Assembly: GCA_010365115.1 (NCBI GenBank)
Contig: JAAFGX010000036.1
Location: 1-38,454 of the forward strand
Origin: Paludibacter sp.
Lineage (GTDB): Bacteria; Bacteroidota; Bacteroidia; Bacteroidales; Paludibacteraceae
Length of the DNA stretch: 38,454 nt
Direction of reading: 5' to 3'
Part shown: in pieces, positions 15,316 through 25,189 of the stretch
Layout of the letters: each line of letters begins with the position of its first letter
How positions within the stretch are numbered: position 1 is the first letter of the stretch
The notes under the pieces: generated by a model
The model's input: only the letters and a program-made list of their open reading frames with translations
The model's database searches: none
Told to the model about the DNA's origin: nothing
Program-made: the position numbers and the translations under genes

Positions 15316-17523
15316 ATGAAAAAACCCAAGATTTCATTAATAATCAGCATGATAATGCTGTGTCAGTTCTCTTTCTCTCAAGATTTGACTAAATATGTAA
15401 ATCCGTTTATAGGAACATCCAATGACGGCAATACGTATCCTGGCGTTGTTATGCCATGGGGAATGGTTTCTGTAAGTCCTTTTAATGCTCGTGACACAAT
15501 TTTTGTAAATGCTAAATTTCCCAGCAGTGCTTATGTTTCAAAGAATAAATATTTATCAGGTTTTTCTAATATAAATTTAAGTGGTGTAGGCTGCCCCGAT
15601 ATGGGTGTGGTAAATGTTATGCCAACTTCGGGCGAATTGCAAATTTTACCAATAAAGTATGCAACATTAATTGAAAATGAAGTTGCAACTCCGGGGTATT
15701 ACAAAACAAACTTAGTAAAACATGGTATACTAGCAGAACTTTCGGCTACCACCAGAACAAGTATTATGCGTTTCACTTTTCCTCAGGGGAAAGGAAACAT
15801 ACTGTTTAATGTTGGTTTAGGATTGACAAATATCAATGGCGGTTCGGTTCGGTTTGTTAATGAAACTGAAATTGAAGGTGCTCGCTCCGTGGGTGGATTC
15901 TGTGGTACTTTGAAAGGGCAAATTATTTATTTTGTAGGACGTATAAGCAAAAAGCCGGCTGAATATGGTGTTTGGAATGGTCAACGATTATTTGAACGAT
16001 TCAATCGTGAAACTATGGGTGACAATATCGGTGCTTATCTTAAATTTAACACATTGCCTAATGAAATTGTGGAAGTAAAATTAGGATTTTCATATGTCAG
16101 CATTCAAAATGCACGACAGAATTTAGATGTTGAACAGCCAAAATGGGAATTTGAAAATGTTCGAAAACAATGCCAAAATGCTTGGAATACTCAATTATCG
16201 AAGATAGAAGTGGAGGGTGGAACTTTAGAAGATAAAAGCATCTTTTATACAGGTTTGTACCATATTTTACAACATCCCAATGTGTTTCAGGATGTTAACG
16301 GCGAATATCCGGCAATGATGAGTGATAAAATCGCCAAGATTGCTCAAGGTAATCGATATTCTGTTTTTTCATTGTGGGATACATATAGAAATGTACATCC
16401 ATTCCTGTCACTTGTTTATCCCAAACAACAAAGTGATATGGTGAAAAGTATGCTTGCAATGTACGACGAAAATGGTTGGTTGCCAAAGTGGGAATTGGCA
16501 AGTATGGAGACCTTTGTTATGGTAGGTGATCCGGCATCGATTGTTATTAGTGATAGTTATTTTCGAGGCATTAAAGATTTTGATATCAATAAAGCATATC
16601 AGGCAATTTATAAAGCTGCCACAACTTCGGAGTCCGAAAACGTACTTCGACCAGGTTTGGACGCCTACCTGAAATATGGATATATTCCAATGGACATACA
16701 AAATATTCGTAAAGTGTGGGGGCCTGTTTCTACAACGTTGGAATATGCGATTTCCGATTGGAATATTTCCCAATTGGCTCAATCACTTGGAAAAACTGCA
16801 GATTATCAACTGTTTGGTGAAAGATCAAAATGTTACATTAATTTATTTGATAAAAAATATGGATTAATGAGACCCAAAAACGCTGATGGTAGTTGGTTTG
16901 AACCATTTGAACCAGCATATCGGGGGAAGAGTTTATATCCGGGTGCCCCAGGATTTGTGGAAGGCAATTCATGGCAATACTCATTTATGGTTGCCCACGA
17001 TATTAATAATTTGAAAAAGTTAATAGGTGGTGATAAACCCTTTGTCGAAATGCTTCAACGCTGCTTTGATGAGAATTACTTTGAGATGTCAAATGAACCT
17101 GATATTGCATATCCTTATCTTTTTAATTATTGTAAAGGTAATGAATGGCGAACCCAATTGCAAGTTCGTAAATTGTTGCGCAAAAATTATAACACATCAA
17201 GTGGTGGCATTAATGGAAACGACGACTGTGGAACTATGTCGGCATGGGCAGTATTTGCCATGATGGGTTTTTATCCCGATTGTCCGGGTAACATGAATTA
17301 TCAGATTACTAGCCCTGTTTTCAGCAAAATAACTATTCACTTGGATAATGATTATTACCAGGGGAAAACATTTGTAATAGAAGCACCTAAAAGTAATGAC
17401 GAGAATATCTATATTCAGAAAATGCAGTTAAATGGCAAACCCTATTCTGCATATACTTTAAAGCACGCTGATATTGTGAAAGGTGGAATATTGAAGATTG
17501 AGTTAGACAAAAATAAAAAATAA
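15316..17523 (+). CDS. GH92 family alpha-mannosidase
   Basis: This 735-residue exported enzyme (signal MKKPKISLIISMIMLCQFSFS) starts its mature part with YVNPFIGTSNDGNTYPGVVMP and WGMVSVSP, the family N-terminal beta-sandwich signature. The (alpha/alpha)6 catalytic part includes YTGLYHILQHPNVFQDVNGE, FSLWDTYRNVHPFL and GGINGNDDCGTMSAWAVFAM near residues 629-648. The GNDDCG block (634-639) contributes to the active site, and the enzymes are calcium-dependent exo-alpha-mannosidases using inversion. The linkage preference (1,2, 1,3, 1,4 or 1,6) cannot be read from sequence. The length is normal for the family. It lies 46 bp after the malectin pseudogene and is followed by a transporter remnant. 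It likely removes mannose in the periplasm. Confidence 0.93.
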   Translation: MKKPKISLIISMIMLCQFSFSQDLTKYVNPFIGTSNDGNTYPGVVMPWGMVSVSPFNARDTIFVNAKFPSSAYVSKNKYLSGFSNINLSGVGCPDMGVVNVMPTSGELQILPIKYATLIENEVATPGYYKTNLVKHGILAELSATTRTSIMRFTFPQGKGNILFNVGLGLTNINGGSVRFVNETEIEGARSVGGFCGTLKGQIIYFVGRISKKPAEYGVWNGQRLFERFNRETMGDNIGAYLKFNTLPNEIVEVKLGFSYVSIQNARQNLDVEQPKWEFENVRKQCQNAWNTQLSKIEVEGGTLEDKSIFYTGLYHILQHPNVFQDVNGEYPAMMSDKIAKIAQGNRYSVFSLWDTYRNVHPFLSLVYPKQQSDMVKSMLAMYDENGWLPKWELASMETFVMVGDPASIVISDSYFRGIKDFDINKAYQAIYKAATTSESENVLRPGLDAYLKYGYIPMDIQNIRKVWGPVSTTLEYAISDWNISQLAQSLGKTADYQLFGERSKCYINLFDKKYGLMRPKNADGSWFEPFEPAYRGKSLYPGAPGFVEGNSWQYSFMVAHDINNLKKLIGGDKPFVEMLQRCFDENYFEMSNEPDIAYPYLFNYCKGNEWRTQLQVRKLLRKNYNTSSGGINGNDDCGTMSAWAVFAMMGFYPDCPGNMNYQITSPVFSKITIHLDNDYYQGKTFVIEAPKSNDENIYIQKMQLNGKPYSAYTLKHADIVKGGILKIELDKNKK

Positions 17524-17532
17524 CTCGTGGTA

Positions 17533-17841
17533 TATCTATTAAATAACAATAGCAGATTATTCAGAGTTGCAAACCGGTAGACGTGCTACAGGATTATTCT
17601 TCTCATCTTCTTCTATGTGACTTAAATTCAGCTGGACTATGGGTGGGGGTACTTAATGGATGGTTGAAAATGTATTTTGGATTTAAAGCGTTGTTTTTTA
17701 ACCCGATTTTGATGAGTAATCATCAAAATTATGATAATCTATTTGCTCCCATTAGGTGCCATATTTTCTGTTATTGCAATAACTTTTTATCATTTGAATG
17801 AAAAGGAACCTATTGTTGTTACTAAGTCCCCTCGATTTTAG
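17533..17841 (+). pseudogene. 3' remnant of a GPH-family sugar:cation symporter
   Basis: Translated with frame changes, the segment reads DYSELQTGRRATGLFF and SSSM, then stop, LKFSWTMGGGT, stop, then in a shifted frame NGWLKMYFGFKAL, then IIYLLPLGAIFSVIAITFYH and LNEKEP, ending at TAG 17839-17841. DYSExxTGRRATG and KFxWTxGG are hallmark motifs of the last third of glycoside-pentoside-hexuronide (MelB/XylP-type) symporters in Bacteroidetes, and the last hydrophobic stretch with LNEK matches their final membrane helix. At least two stops and one or two frameshifts are present and the first two thirds are gone. This is the only sign of a sugar transporter in the window. Confidence 0.72.
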
Positions 17842-18027
17842 AATCGAACAACAATTAAGATAACTTTGCTTAGGTTTTAATTCTAATATATGCCGGAAAA
17901 TAGCCGTTTAATACAGATTGATTATTAGCACATTACATTTAGTTATATAGTAGAGTGAAAAAAACAATGAGAAGAAACTAACTAATTATTGGGTGGAAAT
18001 CAGATTGTTCTAATACATATATTCATT

Positions 18028-19299
18028 ATGAAAAAAAATAAATATTTTCTAATGACTTTGCTATTAACTGCTTTGTCTACATTTAATTGCTTTGGGCAAC
18101 CGGAAAAAGATAAAATTGTTCCAAAAGCCAATCTGATTGATTCGGGAGCTATTTGCTCTACTTTCGGATATTATAATTCTACACCTGAAAGCCCAAATGG
18201 CAGATATATTGTATTTACAAAATATAAAGAAGTACCGGTACAAAATCAATCTGTCGTAGGGATAATAACTATTTTTGATATAAAAAATAATATATATAAG
18301 GAAATAACAGAAGTTAAAAATGCAAATATTCATGATGGAGTAATGACTTTGTGGGTTGACAATGAGATTATAGCTTTTCAGGATGGAGAGCTTACTCCTA
18401 TAAATTTGGATGAATACGATTATTTAAATAATGGTTGGTACGATAGAGTCAGTTTCGTTAATATTAGAACTGGAAAAAAATGGACTAGTAATATTCCGGG
18501 AAGAATTGGACACGAGTCAATAAACGGTAAAGTGCTGATAGCAGCAATGCACCCTTTGAATGGTTTTTGGGGGTTATATGAGGTGAATGTAAAGAATCAT
18601 GAGGAACGATTTATCTGTGATCCAAGTATATTTGAATCTTTAGTAGAAAAAAATGTCAGTAAAGAAAGAAATTCAATTTACTGGAAATTATTACATGCAA
18701 CCTATAGCCCCAATGGAAAAAGAGTTGCAATGAGGCTAGACGTACGTAAAAAAGGGGAAATGCTTAATGGTGGTGGATCTCAAACAACCACAGTTATTAT
18801 AGATACAGTTGGAAGTAATCCAATCTACTTTGGAGAACAACCGTTACATTTTAGTTGGTTTGACAATAAAACAATTATAGGTTTTTGTGGTGACAAAGAG
18901 AATGGTCCCCTGAGAAAAGGAGAATATCAAATGAAAGGCTTTGAAAACAAAGGTGGAGGTCTTTGTCGTTTTGAATTAAATCCAATTGAATGCATTGAAA
19001 AACTTTCTGCGTTTGGGAACCATTTAGGTATTTCACCAAATAAAATGTGGTACGCTTCAGAAAATTGGTATCAGGAAGATTCAGTGGAGTTACGATTATA
19101 CAAGAAATATATTTATTCTCCTTATTCAATTGTTACAAAGAATTTTTATGGAAAAAGGACATGGAACAAACCAGGACCAGTACATATAAACCCATCATTT
19201 AGCAGGGATGGTAAAACGTTATTTTTTACGGAAGTCACTGATGGCGTTCGTTTTCAGGCTAAATGGATAGATTTAAAACCAATAATTTGTCGTCATTAA
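18028..19299 (+). CDS. Secreted beta-propeller protein, possible lyase
   Basis: The start at 18028 (MKKNKYFLMTLLLTALSTFNCFG) gives a normal signal peptide; an upstream in-frame ATG at 17989 adds a non-signal leader and is less likely. The mature ~400 residues show repeated SPNGxR / SxDGK turns (ESPNGRYIVFTKYK, YSPNGKRVAMRL, FSRDGKTLFFTE) and repeated aromatic strands, which indicates a TolB-like beta-propeller. Similar propellers occur in oligogalacturonate lyases (PL22) and ulvan lyases (PL24/PL25), whose catalytic residues are His, Tyr and Arg; candidate His residues lie in KLLHATYSPNG and GPVHINPSFS. Assignment to a lyase family is a guess from fold and context. It is followed after 186 bp by the GH31 gene. 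Confidence 0.72.
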   Translation: MKKNKYFLMTLLLTALSTFNCFGQPEKDKIVPKANLIDSGAICSTFGYYNSTPESPNGRYIVFTKYKEVPVQNQSVVGIITIFDIKNNIYKEITEVKNANIHDGVMTLWVDNEIIAFQDGELTPINLDEYDYLNNGWYDRVSFVNIRTGKKWTSNIPGRIGHESINGKVLIAAMHPLNGFWGLYEVNVKNHEERFICDPSIFESLVEKNVSKERNSIYWKLLHATYSPNGKRVAMRLDVRKKGEMLNGGGSQTTTVIIDTVGSNPIYFGEQPLHFSWFDNKTIIGFCGDKENGPLRKGEYQMKGFENKGGGLCRFELNPIECIEKLSAFGNHLGISPNKMWYASENWYQEDSVELRLYKKYIYSPYSIVTKNFYGKRTWNKPGPVHINPSFSRDGKTLFFTEVTDGVRFQAKWIDLKPIICRH

Positions 19300-19485
19300 G
19301 AATTTTGCAAGTATATTATTACTTGTTATGAGACTTATTATCAGCAAGATAATTAGCAAAAAGACATATCATAATAATTATAGAATACTTAATTTAAATA
19401 AATCGGTTCAACATAATAATAATCAAAGGAAAAAAACATCCTCCAAAACAAAAAAAATATAATCAATTATCAATTCCTTCAGTTT

Positions 19486-22400
19486 ATGAAAAAGTTAATT
19501 TCAATATTCCTTGTAATTTTTATTGGGTTTGCTATTACACATGCACAAACGATCAATAATCCAGTTTCAAATCCTAAAGCCCAGGTTGTTGAAGGTAATG
19601 CTCGTTTTACAGTTTTAACTCCCGAGTTGATTCGGATGGAATGGAGCGATGATGGCGCATTTCAGAATAATGCATCAATTATTTTTATCAATAGAGATTT
19701 AGATGTACCAGCTTTTAAAAAATCGGTAAATTCAGGTGTTTTGACAATTACGACAAGCAAACTCAGTTTGAAATACAAACTTAATTCAGACAAATTCACT
19801 TCAAAAAATTTAGAAATCAATTATCTTCTTGGAAATTCAACCATGACATGGAAACCCGGAGATACAGATTCTCAAAATCTTAAAGGAACTTCACGCACAT
19901 TGGATGGATATAATGGAGAAGTAGGATGGAGTAATCAAAAACTACCAATAGAAGACGGAATTGTATCTCGTTCAGGATGGTCGCTTATTAATGATACAAT
20001 GCCACTATTTGATGGCGATAAAGATTGGAATTGGGTTATGGTTCGTCCTGCAAAAGAGTATCAGGATTGGTATTTTTTTGGATACGGACATAATTATAGC
20101 AAAGCACTGAAAGATTATACTTCTTTAGCTGGAAAAATTCCTATGCCTCCACTTTATGCATTTGGTTATTGGTGGTGTAGGTATTGGTCATATTCCGATT
20201 CTGAGATGAAAGAATTAGTTACGAATATGAAACAGAACGATATTCCGATAGATGTGGCTATAGTAGATATGGATTGGCATAAAACCGAAGGTTTGAACTC
20301 TCGTAAAGGTTGGAGTACTTATGAAAAAAACATCATGGGACAGAGAGAAGGGTGGGGTGATTATAGCTGGAATAAAGACTTGTTTCCGTCTCCTGAAAAA
20401 TTTTTAGATTGGATGGAGAAAAATTATGTGAAAAATGCACTTAATTTACACCCAGCTTCAGGTGTGTTAAACACAGATTTTTATTATCCTGCAATGGCAA
20501 AATCTTTAAATTTGGATACAACCAAAAACACAGTTTATGATAGAGAATTCGCCAAAAAAGTAGGATGGGATACTGTATCCATTGGTAATAATATTCCCTG
20601 GGATATAACTAATAAGAAATTCGCAACATCGTATTTTGATGTTATTATTCGCGATTTAGAGAAGCAAGGTGTTGATTTTTGGTGGCTTGATTGGCAATCA
20701 TGGAAAAACACACCTATTAAAAATCTGAACAACACATGGTGGATCAACTATTGTTTTTTTACTGATATGGAGCGAAATACACCCAACAGACCCTTTCTTT
20801 TTCATCGTTGGGGAGGGCTGGGTAATCATCGCTATCAAATTGGTTTTTCGGGCGATACTTATTCGTCCTGGTCGAGTCTGGATTTCCAAAAGTATTTTAC
20901 TGCTACTGCAGCAAATGTTGGGTATGGGTATTGGAGTCATGATATTGGTGGCCATATTTTGCACAAAGATTTTAATCCTGAATTATATACGCGTTGGGTG
21001 CAATATGGGGTTTTTAGTCCAATTCTTAGGACCCACGGCACGAAAAGACCCGAAACAGATCGTCGAATTTGGGCATATCCTTATGATAATTATGTTCAAA
21101 TGAAAAAAGCAATCGAATTTCGTTATGCATTGTTGCCCTATATTTATACTGCATCTCGAAACGCCTACGATACTGGGCTTTCAATTTGTTTGCCTTTGTA
21201 CTATAAACATTCAGAAGTAGATATGGCATATAAATCGGATCATGAATATTATTTTGGAGACGATATAATTGCTTCACCAATATCCGATTCAATTCATACA
21301 AGTAATTTATTAGCCCCAATCAAAATCTGGCTTCCAGAGGGTAAATGGTTCGATTACTCTACAGGTGAAATTATAACTGGAAATCGTAGTTATAACCGAA
21401 GTTATTCTTTATCACAAATTCCAATCTTTATTAAATCAGGCAGCATTATTCCAATGTATCCTCCAATGTCGAACACTCAAAATTTACCTGATACACTAAT
21501 TTTGACTGTGGTGCCTGGCAGTAAAGGTAGTATGCGTTTTTACGATGATGCTGGTAATGATACTGATTATATGAAAGATAAATTTACCTGGATTAAAGCA
21601 GAACAAACAACTACAAATAATATTATACATATTAAAATTGAGAAACCTGTAGGTAATTATCAAACTCATGTAAAATCATACAGAATTGATATGTTAAATT
21701 CTTTGCCGCCCACTAAAGCCACTTATAATGGTGAATCGTTAACATGGTCATACAATGCAACAAATTTAACCACACACGTTAATATCCCATCATACAATTT
21801 GAACACAGTGGGTAATATAATAATTGAATTTAAAAATAAGCTCGAAGAAACAAATCAGCTTTTGTCTGGAATAAAAGGAAGAATTCAAGCGTTGTCAGAA
21901 GTATTGCCAAAATTGAAAGAAGCACTTGGAGCAGTTGATGTAGGACCAATGCCTTGGTTAGTGAGTAACCTCTCGCAAATGGCTACCAGAATTCAATACA
22001 ATCCTAACTTAGCTGAGAATGAGTTCAGAAATTTCAATAATTCTTTTTTAAATTTGGAATCAGAAATTGAAAAAATGGAATTAGACGATACTAATATCAG
22101 ACCGTTGATCAATCGGCTGAAAAACTATTATATCGATAAACCAAATTTTGGCCTTATCGAGAAATCACCTTTCGATAAACCCTTTGAGTTAAGTTTGAAC
22201 ATTGAAAATAATGGCGGAGGTGCTATATTTTACACTACTGATAACTCAGTGCCAAATGAACTTTCAGCCTGTTACTCGAAGCCAATACTCATTTCGGAAG
22301 CAACTACTGTAAAAGCTGTAAATATAAAAGACAAAGTTAAGTCGGAGATCGTATCAAAATCATTCATGTTTATACCAGCAAAATCTATAATCTCTGATGT

Positions 22401-22845
22401 TGAACCATTTAATGGATTTGAATTCAATAGGTTAGTGAAATTAATGGATGGAGAGAATGGCGATCCAACGATTAAAGATGAAAAATGGATAGCTTTTGAT
22501 AAAAACTGTACTTTAACAATAGAATTAAAGAAACCACAATCGCTAAATAACATAAGTTTAGGTGTAATTCAAGGTTTATCGAATGTAACATTGCCTTCAG
22601 AAGTGGAAGTTCGGGTGTCGGGTGATGGAAAAAAATATCGATCTGCAGGGAAACTAAATCCTGATGTGAATGAGGCAATTTCAAAAAATAAAATTTACAG
22701 GGAAGAACTTTCAATAAATACCAATGAAAAAGGAGTTCGGTTTGTTCAAATTGCAATCAAAACAGCCGGGATTTTATCATTAAATCATCCTAGATCTGCC
22801 GGGAAGAAATCAATGGTGTTTTTAGACGAGATTTCAATCAGATAA
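19486..22845 (+). CDS. GH31 family glycosidase with C-terminal accessory domains
   Basis: This 1119-residue secreted enzyme has a signal peptide (MKKLISIFLVIFIGFAITHA), an N-terminal beta-sandwich (~25-210) and a GH31 (beta/alpha)8 barrel (~215-580). The likely nucleophile is Asp402 in FWWLDWQSW and the likely acid/base is Asp457 in FSGDTYSSW. VDMDWHKTEG and WSHDIGGH are further family signatures. After beta-sandwich domains (to ~780) come a helical linker (~785-880), a short chitobiase-type or FN3-like repeat (~890-965, FYTTDNSVP) and a F5/8-type-C-like discoidin domain (~975-1119). Family members hydrolyse alpha-glucosides, alpha-xylosides, alpha-galactosides or alpha-GalNAc; the substrate here cannot be fixed. 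The accessory domains suggest binding to a complex glycan. It lies 48 bp upstream of the truncated GH29 gene. Confidence 0.9.
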   Translation: MKKLISIFLVIFIGFAITHAQTINNPVSNPKAQVVEGNARFTVLTPELIRMEWSDDGAFQNNASIIFINRDLDVPAFKKSVNSGVLTITTSKLSLKYKLNSDKFTSKNLEINYLLGNSTMTWKPGDTDSQNLKGTSRTLDGYNGEVGWSNQKLPIEDGIVSRSGWSLINDTMPLFDGDKDWNWVMVRPAKEYQDWYFFGYGHNYSKALKDYTSLAGKIPMPPLYAFGYWWCRYWSYSDSEMKELVTNMKQNDIPIDVAIVDMDWHKTEGLNSRKGWSTYEKNIMGQREGWGDYSWNKDLFPSPEKFLDWMEKNYVKNALNLHPASGVLNTDFYYPAMAKSLNLDTTKNTVYDREFAKKVGWDTVSIGNNIPWDITNKKFATSYFDVIIRDLEKQGVDFWWLDWQSWKNTPIKNLNNTWWINYCFFTDMERNTPNRPFLFHRWGGLGNHRYQIGFSGDTYSSWSSLDFQKYFTATAANVGYGYWSHDIGGHILHKDFNPELYTRWVQYGVFSPILRTHGTKRPETDRRIWAYPYDNYVQMKKAIEFRYALLPYIYTASRNAYDTGLSICLPLYYKHSEVDMAYKSDHEYYFGDDIIASPISDSIHTSNLLAPIKIWLPEGKWFDYSTGEIITGNRSYNRSYSLSQIPIFIKSGSIIPMYPPMSNTQNLPDTLILTVVPGSKGSMRFYDDAGNDTDYMKDKFTWIKAEQTTTNNIIHIKIEKPVGNYQTHVKSYRIDMLNSLPPTKATYNGESLTWSYNATNLTTHVNIPSYNLNTVGNIIIEFKNKLEETNQLLSGIKGRIQALSEVLPKLKEALGAVDVGPMPWLVSNLSQMATRIQYNPNLAENEFRNFNNSFLNLESEIEKMELDDTNIRPLINRLKNYYIDKPNFGLIEKSPFDKPFELSLNIENNGGGAIFYTTDNSVPNELSACYSKPILISEATTVKAVNIKDKVKSEIVSKSFMFIPAKSIISDVEPFNGFEFNRLVKLMDGENGDPTIKDEKWIAFDKNCTLTIELKKPQSLNNISLGVIQGLSNVTLPSEVEVRVSGDGKKYRSAGKLNPDVNEAISKNKIYREELSINTNEKGVRFVQIAIKTAGILSLNHPRSAGKKSMVFLDEISIR

Positions 22846-22893
22846 GACTGATTATAAATTTCACTATCAAATAGTTAGCTTGTATTTATAAAA

Positions 22894-23556
22894 ATGAAAA
22901 AAAGATATCTGTTTTTAATCAGCACATTGTTGATGTTTGTTATAAGCAATGTTCATTGCCAAAATTACAAACCTGACTCAATAGGAAAAGCCTGGTTTCC
23001 AGATGCTAAATTTGGTATTTTTGTACATTGGGTTATTGATTATTTTCCAAAAAATAATTTATCTGATTTTTCAACTAATTACTCAAAGTATTGGAAAGAA
23101 GCAAATGCTGAATCATCAAAGTTTACTGCAAGCAATTACAATCCGGCTATTTGGGCAAAACAATTCAAATCATGTGGAGCAAAATATGTGGTTCTTACCA
23201 CCAAACATCATGTTGGATTTGCACTTTATGATTATAAAGGGGCCCATTTTACAGCTAAAAATAACAGTCCTGCAAAACGAGATTTGTTAACTGAATATGT
23301 AAAAGCGATGCGTAATGAGGGACTAAAAGTTGGTTTCTATTTCAGTCTTCCAGATTGGATGCACCCCGATTATCTGACTTTGAATACTTCAAACAACCGC
23401 AAACAAGTGGATTGGCAAACAAGTGACTTTGTGCGTTGGAAAAAATTTACCGATGAAATGCTTGCTGAAATTCGTTATCTTTGTACAGCTTATGGCAAAT
23501 TGGTTTGTTCTACATTACAAAAATTGAAACTTTCATTTCATTTGCCTGAATGTTAG
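22894..23556 (+). pseudogene. 5' fragment of a GH29 alpha-L-fucosidase
   Basis: A signal peptide (MKKRYLFLISTLLMFVISNVHC) is followed by clear GH29 sequence: WFPDAKFGIFVHWVI, KFTASNYNPAIWAKQFKSCG, AKYVVLTTKHHVGFALYD and LKVGFYFSLPDW. The match stops at about 23502 (LCTAYGKL), just before the WFDG-type segment that supplies the catalytic nucleophile. The last ~18 residues are unrelated out-of-place sequence ending at 23556. Normal family members have 430-600 residues, so this ~200-residue stub lacks the nucleophile and should be inactive. A possible 3' piece lies at 25190-25570. The breakpoint adjoins a proC fragment, which indicates a rearrangement and not simple point decay. Confidence 0.85.
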
Positions 23557-23672
23557 CGACATAGTTTCAACTCTTCGGATTGACTTAGTCCGGTGAGCCG
23601 AAAACAAGTGAGAATGGCGGTTAAAAATCGTCCTTGATTGAACTCAGACATATTCTGTTTGAGTGAGTTTGT

Positions 23673-23968
23673 ACGATTTCAGCCTTTATGTCATTGTCTT
23701 CTTGTGTATAGCTTATGCGTTCCTTTACATTCGCGCTGCCACTGAAGGCTGTGTGGAAATGGGAATTTATCCAGATATTGCAAAAGAAGAGGTAATCCAG
23801 ACTTTGAGCGGTGCCATTGAATTATTGGAAGCAAACAACTTGCACCCTGAAGTGGAAATCGACAAAGTTAATTCTTGTGGCGGTATAACTATAAAAGGTT
23901 TGAACGAAATGGAGGCAAATGGATTTACTAATGCAGTGATTAAAGGGTTGAAGGCTTATAATTTGTAA
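23673..23968 (+). pseudogene. proC: 3' fragment of pyrroline-5-carboxylate reductase gene (proC)
   Basis: The product from about 23703 reads IAYAFLYIRAATEGCVEMGI, then QTLSGAIELLEANN, HPEVEIDKVN, CGGITIKGLNEMEANGFTNA and VIKGLKA. This is the C-terminal dimerisation domain of ProC, the last enzyme of proline synthesis. Just upstream, in the frame of 23673, TISAFMSLSSC continues the same protein, so one base (a G in a SCGIAYA codon pair near 23706) has been lost. The N-terminal Rossmann domain is absent. Sequence 23503-23672 between the GH29 stub and this fragment matches nothing I recognise. A proC fragment is out of place in a glycan cluster and marks a recombination join. Confidence 0.8.
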
Positions 23969-24042
23969 TAATACACATATTATCAACATAATAATTGAAA
24001 TAAACAATAAATTAGTAACAACATTAATTAATCAATTATTTG

Positions 24043-25158
24043 ATGAAAAAAATCATTTTATTAATTTCTGTCATTTTTCTGTTTTCTGAGATAAATGCAG
24101 AAGAAAGTTTTAAAAATGGATATATAATTACCTTAGAAAATGACACCGTATTTGGCAAAATTGCAAATTCAAATTATTATGGTAATTCAATAGAATGTAT
24201 TTTTAAAGAAAATAATAAAGACGAAACAGTAACATTTTTACCAAATCAATTATCAGGTTATAGGTTTGTTGATGGTAAGTATTATATTTCGCAAAAGGTA
24301 TTAGTTGACAGTATTCCAACAACATTTTTTATGGAATATTTAATTAAAGGCAAACTTAATATTTTTTTTCGACATGAAAAGAATCTTACAAATCATTATT
24401 ATGCTGAAAAAGACAATTCAGGGTTAAGAGAGTTAATTTACAAAGATGAAACAGTTCATAATGAAGAAGGATGGTTTTCGTCGAAAGATAAAAAATATAT
24501 AGGATTGCTTACCTATTTTACGTCAGATTGTGAGACAATTAGAAAGGATATTCCAAAAATAGATGAACCGGATCATAAGAAATTGATAAAGTTTGGAAAG
24601 AAATATAATGATTTGAGTTGCCCTGATAATGCCTGTTTAATTTACGAAAAGAAAATGTTCTTGAAAATAAAAGTTGAAGCTTTTACATCAACAACTTTTC
24701 CTTCATTTAGTACTGAAAGTGCAGATCCTTCCAGTCAGGATGTTTTTTCTTCAACATCAACTTCTTATTCACAATCTTACAAGAATCTAATTCAATCTTA
24801 TGGATTTAATGTATTATTTTCAAACAAAGCAATAAGTGAAAGAATATTTACTGGGCTTGGCGTTGTGTTAAATAAATATACTTATTCAGAATATTATTTT
24901 TTTGGTGAAAAGTTAAGATATATTGATAAATCTTATTTAAGCCTTCCTATTTCTGTAAATTATTTGAATCCAAAAAAAGGTTTTAGTGATATATACTCTT
25001 TTGCTTTCGATTTGCTTAGTTTTACTACAATTTATAATGCTGGCGTTAAATATCAACTTAAGAAAACATCCTTGAATTTGACCGCCGGTTTAAATACTGT
25101 ATTTTTTGTTTTGCCCTATACTGCAAATATTAAATTTGGAGTTATGTATGAGTTATAA
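24043..25158 (+). CDS. Secreted hypothetical protein (371 aa), possible outer membrane barrel
   Basis: The start at 24043 (MKKIILLISVIFLFSEINA) gives a normal signal peptide. The first half (GYIITLENDTVFGKIANSNY, FLPNQLSGYRFVDGKYYISQ, MEYLIKGKLNIFF) is a beta-rich domain that I have the impression is widespread in Bacteroidetes surface or outer membrane proteins of unknown role. The second half (~225-372) alternates polar and hydrophobic residues in strands (LSLPISVNYLN, VKYQLKKTSLNLTAGLNTVF, IKFGVMYEL) like a small outer membrane beta-barrel ending in an aromatic-poor last strand. It is intact although it lies between fragments of other genes. There is no evidence that it belongs to the glycan pathway; it may have come in with the proC fragment. 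Confidence 0.65.
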   Translation: MKKIILLISVIFLFSEINAEESFKNGYIITLENDTVFGKIANSNYYGNSIECIFKENNKDETVTFLPNQLSGYRFVDGKYYISQKVLVDSIPTTFFMEYLIKGKLNIFFRHEKNLTNHYYAEKDNSGLRELIYKDETVHNEEGWFSSKDKKYIGLLTYFTSDCETIRKDIPKIDEPDHKKLIKFGKKYNDLSCPDNACLIYEKKMFLKIKVEAFTSTTFPSFSTESADPSSQDVFSSTSTSYSQSYKNLIQSYGFNVLFSNKAISERIFTGLGVVLNKYTYSEYYFFGEKLRYIDKSYLSLPISVNYLNPKKGFSDIYSFAFDLLSFTTIYNAGVKYQLKKTSLNLTAGLNTVFFVLPYTANIKFGVMYEL

Positions 25159-25189
25159 ATTACTGTTATTAAATACAGAAATCTTTTAG

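Noticed and set aside
23588..23605. GTCCGGTGAGCC similar to GTCCGGTGAACC (reverse complement near 37515-37530), perhaps group II intron or insertion-sequence debris
   Set aside because: The match is only 12 bases with one mismatch and does not extend; no intron domain or reverse transcriptase is visible.
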